This document shows, one piece after another, positions 56,777-64,000 of a stretch of 64,000 nt of DNA. A program made the translations under genes and the position numbers. The first letter of the stretch is position 1, and the number at the start of each line of letters is the position of its first letter. The notes under the pieces are model-generated. The model saw only the letters and a program-made list of their open reading frames with translations, ran no database searches and was not told where the DNA came from. Source of the DNA: Callorhinus ursinus (taxonomy: Eukaryota; Chordata; Mammalia; Carnivora; Otariidae); the NCBI RefSeq assembly GCF_003265705.1, contig NW_020313044.1:2499223-2563222 (forward strand). Reading direction: 5' to 3'.

Positions 56777-57679
56777 TAAAAGCTATTTTCTTAACAGTAA
56801 TAGTGCCTTGTATATTTTAGTGGTATCCTGTTATTTATAATTAACATTTGATATATATGGCTTTAATGCTGGGATAGTCACTTGATTTATTCTGTTTCTG
56901 TGATAAAGATTTTTATAGCTAGCTTCTTCTAAGACCCCTCAAAAGATACCCCCCTAAGGGGGGGGAACCCAACACCTCAGTAGAATAAAGATTTCAAACT
57001 CTAATAGCTCTAAAGACCAAGCAGGTAACCAAAGTGAGCAAAGAGAATTGGGCAGAACTAGAAATTACATACGCTATCAGAAGAGGGCAGCTGCTACCCT
57101 ACTCTCTCCAAATGTTGCTATTACCAGGATCTGTGGGCCCAGTGTTCCCAGATCTTTCCTTTTTCCCCCTTTAAAAGGAAACCCACAAATCCAGATTTTT
57201 GGCAACCAATTCAAATTAAAAACAATAACACAATTCTGGTAGGTTGGTAGGCACCAGTTTAATTTGTGAATTAAAAGATTGAGGTTCAGTAAGTAATCAG
57301 GAGTATAAGGATTTAAAAAAAAAGGAGTGTAAGGATTAAATCATTTAAACCATACTTGGTATCTTTTTTAAAGTTTTAAAAGTTTATTGCTTTATGTAGA
57401 TGGGCAAGATTAAGTATTTTTCTTGTAAACTTAATTAACTTTCTTGCTGAGGTTTTACTTGGTTATGTGTGAGGTCAGAGGGGAAGCCAATTTAGTAGAT
57501 GCATTGATCTCAAAGTAAAAGTTTGTATCTTACTCTTCATTATGCTTTGTTTCATGTTGTGACTCATCTTTCTGTATACTACATACTTTGATAATGTTTT
57601 AAGATTTGGAGATTACAAAAGGATGATTCTTACCGTTGTAACACTGTAATAGTACTAAATATAAAAAATAATTATTTTA

Positions 57680-57837
57680 GGGGTGCATGATGGCTCAGCT
57701 GGTTAAGTGTCTTTTAGCTCAGGTCATGATCCCTGGGTCCTGGGATTGAACCCAGGGGGGAGTCTCCTTGTCCCTCTCCCTCTTCCCTTCCCCCTGCTCA
57801 TGCTCTCTCTCTCAAATAAATAAAATCTTTTTAAAAA
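57680..57837 (+). repeat. Can-SINE, shortened
   Basis: Plus-strand copy missing part of the A-box segment and of the centre (ggtgcatgatggctcagctg; cccaggggggagtctccttg). Confidence 0.87.
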
Positions 57838-58609
57838 GTATTATTTTAAAATACTGTACTGTAAGTGTTATGGTAAAGTGAATTCCTGTAAAAATGGCAA
57901 AACAAATTATCAAATTGTTCTGTGGAGTACTGTGAACTTTAATAAATGGTTGACTGAAAATGGCTGTTTGAACTAGATCTATCTTAGAAGGCAGAGATAC
58001 CTTCTTACTCCAAAAGATAAGGTTCTTAGACTCTCTGGAAAGATTTTTTTTTTTTCCATTAAGAAATGATTCTTTGCTTTACCTAAGTTCATTGGATTGA
58101 GAAACTTTCTTTGGCTCTTCCAGGTTGCTATTTAAATGTTAATTTAAACAGCCATCCATTGAAGGATAACTGTTAATCTAGGTTTGCTTTAAACTCTGTG
58201 TGTATACTGTACTGCTGACTGACAAGGAGGAAGTTTTGACAAAGTCCAATTCTGGATATTTTAGTCCAGAGAGAGGGCTGCTAAAATATCCTAGGCAGTT
58301 CCCAGGATAGGAATACCTGACTCATGCCTGATGCTGCCAGGAACCTCTGCAGCCTCATCCCAGAAATGCAGAAGCATACTTGTTTTTCTGTAGAAATAAA
58401 GTTTTGGTGGTTAGATTCCCAGGCTAACCTTCAAAATCATATTTAACTGTGACATAGGAAAATAAAGTACCATTTGTTCTTCTGTCTCAGAGTCAAGTGA
58501 GAGTTCAATTAATAGAATCATAAAATATTAGAACTGCAGCACATCTCAGAGCTACTGTCTGAAAAGGCCATGTGACTTTCTAGGGCTGGATCAAGAACCT
58601 GGGTTTCTT

Positions 58610-58806
58610 TTTTTTTTTTTTTTTAAGATTTTATTTATTTATTTGAGAGAGAGAGAGTGAGAGATAGCACGAGAGGGAAGAGGGTCAGCGGGAGAAGCAG
58701 ACTCCCTGCTGAGTAGGGAGCCCGATGCGGGACTCGATCCTGGGACTCCAGGATCATGACCTGAGCCGAAGGCAGTCGCTTAACCAACTGAGCCACCCAG
58801 GCACCC
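58610..58806 (-). repeat. Can-SINE
   Basis: Minus-strand copy with TSD aagaacctgggtttctt at 58593-58609 and 58807-58823. Confidence 0.95.
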
Positions 58807-59098
58807 AAGAACCTGGGTTTCTTGACTATGTCCAGTGTCTTTTCTGTCAGACAGTGTACCTTCATGTAGCTGTTAGATACGTAAATCCAAGGATGCAGTC
58901 TTTTTCTTTTGTTCAAACAATTGGGTATTCAGACTGTGCCTTGGAACCAGAAGATCTTTTCCTCAACATCTCTTTTTATTATTGAAGAGGTGTGTATGAA
59001 CTCCCTTAAAACTATACAAAGTTTGGATGTTCTGTCCTCCATATATCTTCCATCAGAGTTAAATGGGTTTTTTAATCTCTGCATGATTAAGAATCACT

Positions 59099-59290
59099 TT
59101 TTTTTTTTTTAAAGATTTTCTTTATTTGACAGAGACACAGAGAGAGAGGCAACACAAGCAGGGAGAATGGGAGAGGGAGAAGTGGACCTCCTGAGGAGCA
59201 GGGAGCCCAATGGGGGGCTCGATACCAGGACCCTGGGATCATGACCTGAGCCAAAGGCAGACGCTTAATGACTGAGCCACCCAGGTGCCC
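59099..59290 (-). repeat. Can-SINE
   Basis: Minus-strand copy with a short TSD (agaatcact) on both sides. Confidence 0.92.
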
Positions 59291-59439
59291 TGAGAATCAC
59301 TGTCTTATGTCCTTAAACACTCTGTTTTAATGTGAGTTGATGGCCCAGTTACCTATTCTAAAGAGAAAATAGAAATCTTCTATGTGAATTCTTCCAGATT
59401 TCCTTTGAGGCCTTTAAGAACAAAAACTAAACTCTATAG

Positions 59440-59645
59440 CTACCATCTTTATAGTAATCACTCAGTTTCAGAATTACTGAATCTTCTGAACAACCCTGTG
59501 AGAATTCTGTTCTCCCCAGGTTAGATGGGAAAACAAACACTTGGAGAAGTAAATGAATTTGCCTATGATTATATGATATGGTAAGAAGAGCCAAGATTCA
59601 GATTCATGCAGTCTTGACTCTAGCCAGCCATTACTCCAGATGTAC
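59440..59645 (+). repeat. MIR/L2-type ancient repeat
   Basis: 'aacaaccctgtgagaattct', 'acttggagaagtaaatgaat' and 'aagagccaagattcagattc'. Confidence 0.6.
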
Positions 59646-60335
59646 CTTAGTCATCACTGTTTTTCCTTGCCTCTGCAGAAGCTATACTTTTCCCTTTGTC
59701 AAGCTAACTTATGCTTTTCTATTCTTCCTGCCAGGTCCTTGCTCTTGAGTATTTTTCTCCGCTCTCCTAGTTCCAGTCTCTTTTAAGTCCCCTCAGCATC
59801 CAAGCTTATTCAAGATTACCGCATCCTGAAAAAAAAAAAAAACCAACAACAAAAAACTTTTAACTTCCCTAGTCCACTATAGCTGATTCCTTCCTCTTCT
59901 TTATCCCTCCCATCTCTGGCATTTCAGTGCCAAAATTCTTAAAAGAATAGTCTATTCACTGTTCTGGGACTGCTTAGTAAGACATTTACTTAATTGCCAG
60001 ATTCAGTGGACACTTCCTCAGTTTTTATTTAATTTTTATAACAGTCACGTTGTTATCACTCATTTCCCTGAGCTTCTGAAGATAAACTGCTGTCTCCTTC
60101 ATATGCAGTGTTTCCCAACTTTATTAAAATGCTTTTCAAACTAATACTATTGATGGATACAAATAAGAGTTTGTGAAACAGTGTACACTTGGATTAAGAT
60201 TGACAGGTCCTGGGTAAATTAATTAAAATATGTGATCAAAATATAATATCAGAAGCACAAAATTTGGTAAATTAAGAAAATATATTAAAATGAAACATCG
60301 TCATTTTGTTGTGAAGGAGCAAACTAAAAATTGTA

Positions 60336-60534
60336 TTTTTTTTTAAGGGTTTTATTTATTTATTTGACAGAGACAAAGCGAGAGAGGGAACACAAGCAGG
60401 GCAGGGGGGAGTGGGAGAGGGAGAAGCAGGCTCCCCGCTGAGCAGGGAGCCCGATGCGGGGCTCGATCCCAGGACCCTGGGATCGTGACCTGAGCTGAAG
60501 GCAGACGCTTAACGACTGAGCCACCCAGGTGCCC
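60336..60534 (-). repeat. Can-SINE
   Basis: Minus-strand copy of the 'cttaacgactgagccaccca' subfamily with little divergence. Confidence 0.93.
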
Positions 60535-60851
60535 CATAAAAATGGTAATTTTCTTAAATGATAAAAGAGATCTTCATCAAGGACTGCATTAAATGTGTTA
60601 CTGTATATTGTTTTCATTACGGTATAATATGAAAATTTGTTTCAAACAGGTGCACCGAAGCAAAAGAATACAAATATATATTTGGCAGTATTTGTGCAGT
60701 TAGGCTATTATCAACATTAATTGTCTCACGGGTAGATGTAGACGGGTCACCTAATTAAAAAAGATATGCTTTGCTCATGTTTATTTCAAAATAATTTTAT
60801 TTGGGAGACTTAAGAATCAAAAGACTTTTTCTTTTTTTAATAAAGAACTTT

Positions 60852-61032
60852 TTTTTTTTTAAGATTTTATTTGACAGAGAGATAGAGCCAGACAGCACAA
60901 GTGGGGGTTGGTTTGGGGGGGATGGCAGAGGGAGAGGGAGAAGCAGGCTCCTCAGGGCTCAATCCCTGGTTCCCCAGGATCATGACCTGAGCTGAAGGCA
61001 GACACTTAACCGACTGAGCCACCCAGGCACCC
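60852..61032 (-). repeat. Can-SINE
   Basis: Minus-strand copy with a shortened centre and a G-run (ttggtttggggggga). Confidence 0.9.
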
Positions 61033-61068
61033 TCAAAGGACTTTGTCATTTTAAACTTCCATATTTTA

Positions 61069-61251
61069 GGGACGCCTGGGTGGCTCAGTCGGTTAAGCAC
61101 CTGCCTTCAGTTCAGGTCATGAACCCAGGGTCCTAGAATCGAGTCCCATATTGGGCTCCTTGCTCAGGGGGAGTGAACTGCTTCTCCCTCTGCCTGTTGC
61201 TCCCCCTGCTTGTTTTCTTCTCTCTGACAAATAAATAAAATAAAATAAAAC
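61069..61251 (+). repeat. Can-SINE (first of an adjacent pair)
   Basis: Plus-strand copy with an (AAATA)n tail, facing the minus-strand copy at 60852-61032 across about 36 bases. Confidence 0.9.
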
Positions 61252-61269
61252 AATTTTCTTTTTTTTTTA

Positions 61270-61470
61270 GGGGCACCTGGGTGGTGCAGTCAGTTAAGCA
61301 TCTGACTCTTGGCTCAGGTCATGATCTCAGTGGTGGTGGGATCAAGCCCTTCATCATCAGACTCTGTGCTCAGAGTAGAGTCTGCCTGAGTGTCTCTCTA
61401 CTTCCCCTCTGTCGTCCCCCCTCCCCTTTGTGTTCTCTCTCTCTCTGGAATAAATAAAATCTTTAAAAAA
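61270..61470 (+). repeat. Can-SINE (second of an adjacent pair)
   Basis: Plus-strand diverged copy. The sequence before the pair (aacttccatatttta) resembles that after it (aactttcatattcta), suggesting one shared TSD. Confidence 0.88.
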
Positions 61471-62939
61471 GAACTTTCATATTCTAGTTATAAACCTATG
61501 AGGAATGGGTTAGTATAGTAGGAATACTTAGTATATAGTAAGCTTTGATTAAATCTCAAATGTATATTAAATTAGGACAAGAAAATAGATCAGTGGAGTC
61601 AAATAGACGATAATACCCGTGATTAAATGCTGTTTATGCATCACAACACAGATGGACATCTTTTGCTTTGTGTTTTAATGTCTTGAGGCAAATTATTGCC
61701 TTAAATCTGTAGAAATATGTAGTATTTCTTAAAAGCATGTGTTAAAAGTGGATAAAATTTAGGACAAAAAATATTGCCACCTTTATTCCTGTAATACATA
61801 TTAGTGTTTCATGAGAAATACTGCTGTAATTCAAACAGTTCTAATTGATCCTTTTCAGAATCATTTTCCTTTAGTGTTTGTGCTTTTCCTTATACAGAGA
61901 ATGTCTTCTCACCCCACCCCTTCCTCTGAATTCTTTATTCATCCTTGCAGACCTAAGAGAAAATGGCTTTTCTGTGTAGCATGCCCCAGGCATGCAGGCA
62001 GTAGAGTTCCACTGTAGAACTATTTCTTAGTATGTAGACATGATTGATTATTCTCCTTCTCTGGACTGAGCTCTCCTGGGCAAAGTCCTTGTTTTACTCA
62101 TTATATTCCCAGTATCTGATGCATAGTAGGCATTCAGTTTTTGTCAGCAACATTCAGTGAATGCTGACAGCAAGTGATATGGTAGAAAAAAAAGTAGGAT
62201 TTTGGAGTAACATGCCTATTGAGTCATGTGCTAGCGTCCTTGTCTATAGAGTGAAGGTAGTGTCACCCTGAAAACCTGTGGGGGATGAGTAGAAAGGAAA
62301 TATGGACTATATAAAAGGTAGTTTTTAATATTAGTTGTTAACATGATGTCTCATCGACCCTAAATACTTTAATGTATATTTCTTAGAAACAAGGACATTC
62401 TGCCACATTATCACAATATAGCGTTCAAAATTAGGACATTTCCATTTAGATCTTACTGCCATATAAGTCCTCAGACCCCATTCAGGTTTGCCACTTGTTT
62501 TATAGGAAAGGATCCAATCCAGAGTTCCTTGTTCCACTTTGTTATCTATCTGTGGTCTCTTTTAATTCCTTAGTCTTTTCTTGGCTTCATAACTGACACT
62601 TTTCAAACATTAGAGTCCAGTTGTTTGCAGTGTCCCTCAGTTTGGGTTTTTTTCGTTATGATCAGATTTAGGTCATGGGTCTTTGGCAGGAATGTGACAG
62701 AAGAGATGTTATGTTGCTCTCTTTCCATCCTATCAAGTGGTGTGTGATTTTGGTTGGATTCTTTTCGTTGCATCCTGTCAGGTGGTATGCAATTTCAATT
62801 TGACCCATTACTGAGAATTTTCACTTCCATCACTTGATTAAGGTAATGTCTACCAGTGTTCTCTACTATAGAGTTAATTCTTTTTTTCTTTGTAATGAAT
62901 AAGTAATTTGTTGGGAGGTACTTTGAGAATATGTACTTA

Positions 62940-63470
62940 TCCTACTTGTATTATTTATATATTGCTATAGAAGAAAGTACCCCCAAACTTAAACATTTAC
63001 TATCACACAGCTTCTGAAGATCAGAAATCTGAGAATGGCTTATATCTAGATGATTCTGGCCCAGAGTCATTTTTGAGGTTGCAGCCAAGCTGTTGCCTGA
63101 GGCTGCAGTTCTCTGAAGGTTGGAGGATCCCCTCTAAGCTCACTTCCATGGTTGTTGGCAGATCTCAGTTCCTTGTGGGTTATTGGACTAAGGGATTCAT
63201 TTCCTTCCCACATGGGTCTTTCCATAGAGCTGCCTGAGTATGCTTAAGACATGGCTTCCTTTAGAGAGAGTGCAAGAATGAGCAACCACAGTAGCTTTTA
63301 TAACCTAATCTCAGAAGTGATGTACTATCACTTTTGCCATATTCTGTTGGTTTCAGAGACCACTCCTGGTACAAAGTGGGAGAGATGACTAAAGGGTATG
63401 AGTACGAGGAGTCAAGGATCATGGGGAGCTATTTTGGAGTCTGGGTACCACACCGTTATGCAAAAGTTTT
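62940..63470 (+). repeat. Ancient repeat, LTR- or DNA-type, family uncertain
   Basis: 'agcttctgaagatcagaaat', 'catggttgttggcagatctc', 'cttccttgtgggttattgga'-type blocks and 'aatctcagaagtgatgtact' recall a widespread mammalian repeat. Confidence 0.5.
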
Positions 63471-63976
63471 AACTTACTCATTTTTAAATGTCTGTTTGTA
63501 TGGACTCATGATTTCCTGTGTTATTCAGGTAGGTTATAATAATTTATTATTTATTTTAATGCTCAAGTTTTCATTTCTTTTTTTTTTCCCCCCTCATCAT
63601 TCTTTGAGTACTTTGTTTTGGTACCACAAGATATCTCTGGCTTTTTCTTTTTTACCCTGCTCTAGCCTTGTAATTATATATTTTTCCAAGGATTCCTAGT
63701 TCTGTTTACTGGAAAATGGTATTTAGAAATCAAGATCTGGATGCTAGGTGTGCTCATTGCTCTTGGAATCTCACTGCTTTCAGGGTTTCTCAGTGTAATC
63801 AGTAGATGTAGTTAGGGAATATGTGTATGTATATACAGATACATACATACAGTACACACATTTCCATGTATACTTACTTTTCTCTTTATATATAAAAAAA
63901 CCCATGAGATCACACTGGTACTTCTAATCCCGTCTATTATCATAGAGTTCGCTCTATATTTCTTCCTTTCAGTATT

Positions 63977-64000
63977 CCTTTTTTTTTTTTAAGATTTATT
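63977..64000 (-). repeat. Start of a Can-SINE cut by the window edge
   Basis: The T-run followed by aagatttatt is the usual left end of a minus-strand Can-SINE. Confidence 0.65.

Larger units (their letters stand above)
53315..64000 (+). other. UBE2D2: UBE2D2 intron 1 (partial)
   Basis: No further UBE2D2 exon was found. The first few hundred bases are still GC-rich; the remainder is AT-rich with ten recognisable Can-SINEs or parts, one MIR/L2-type copy and one older repeat. Open frames in it lack start and splice context. Confidence 0.8.

Overview
This is mammalian nuclear DNA from a carnivore. About sixty copies of the carnivore-specific tRNA-Lys-derived Can-SINE lie on both strands, many with clean target-site duplications (TSDs). 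There is also a carnivore-type L1 3' end at 24.70-24.87 kb. The commonest SINE subfamilies suggest a caniform, probably arctoid, animal. A pinniped is my best guess, from memory of subfamily sequences and not proven here. The gene order matches human 5q31.2: ECSCR - SMIM33 - STING1 - UBE2D2.

Layout. (1) 1-2.3 kb: first coding exon and promoter of ECSCR on the minus strand; the rest of the gene lies off the left edge. (2) 2.7-8.3 kb: repeats, including an assembly gap of exactly 100 N inside SINE sequence (3664-3763). (3) 8.37-10.4 kb: SMIM33 on the plus strand, two coding exons and a poly(A) signal; its intron holds a possible unassigned exon set (8.7-9.26 kb) and a long pyrimidine-rich tract. 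(4) 12.8-18.2 kb: complete STING1 on the minus strand, tail to tail with SMIM33. Two non-coding 5' exons and six coding exons give a 378-residue open protein. (5) 18.2-52.5 kb: intergenic, dominated by Can-SINEs, L1, MIR and L2. It contains two GC-rich islands with no assigned gene: 31.0-31.6 kb, with a strong CTCF-like motif, and 44.2-44.5 kb. (6) 52.56-53.6 kb: CpG-island promoter and first coding exon of UBE2D2 on the plus strand. (7) 53.3-64.0 kb: UBE2D2 intron 1, running off the right edge.

The genes are neighbours rather than an operon. ECSCR is an endothelial surface protein, SMIM33 a small single-pass membrane protein, STING1 the ER adaptor for cyclic dinucleotides, and UBE2D2 a ubiquitin-conjugating E2. 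I see no prokaryotic-type system, no CRISPR array and no intact retroviral gene. The points most worth a second look are the STING1 residue differences, the orphan CpG islands, the CTCF-like site, the unassigned exon candidates inside SMIM33, upstream ORFs in ECSCR and UBE2D2, and several nested repeat insertions. Repeat family names and boundaries were read by eye and are approximate to a few bases.
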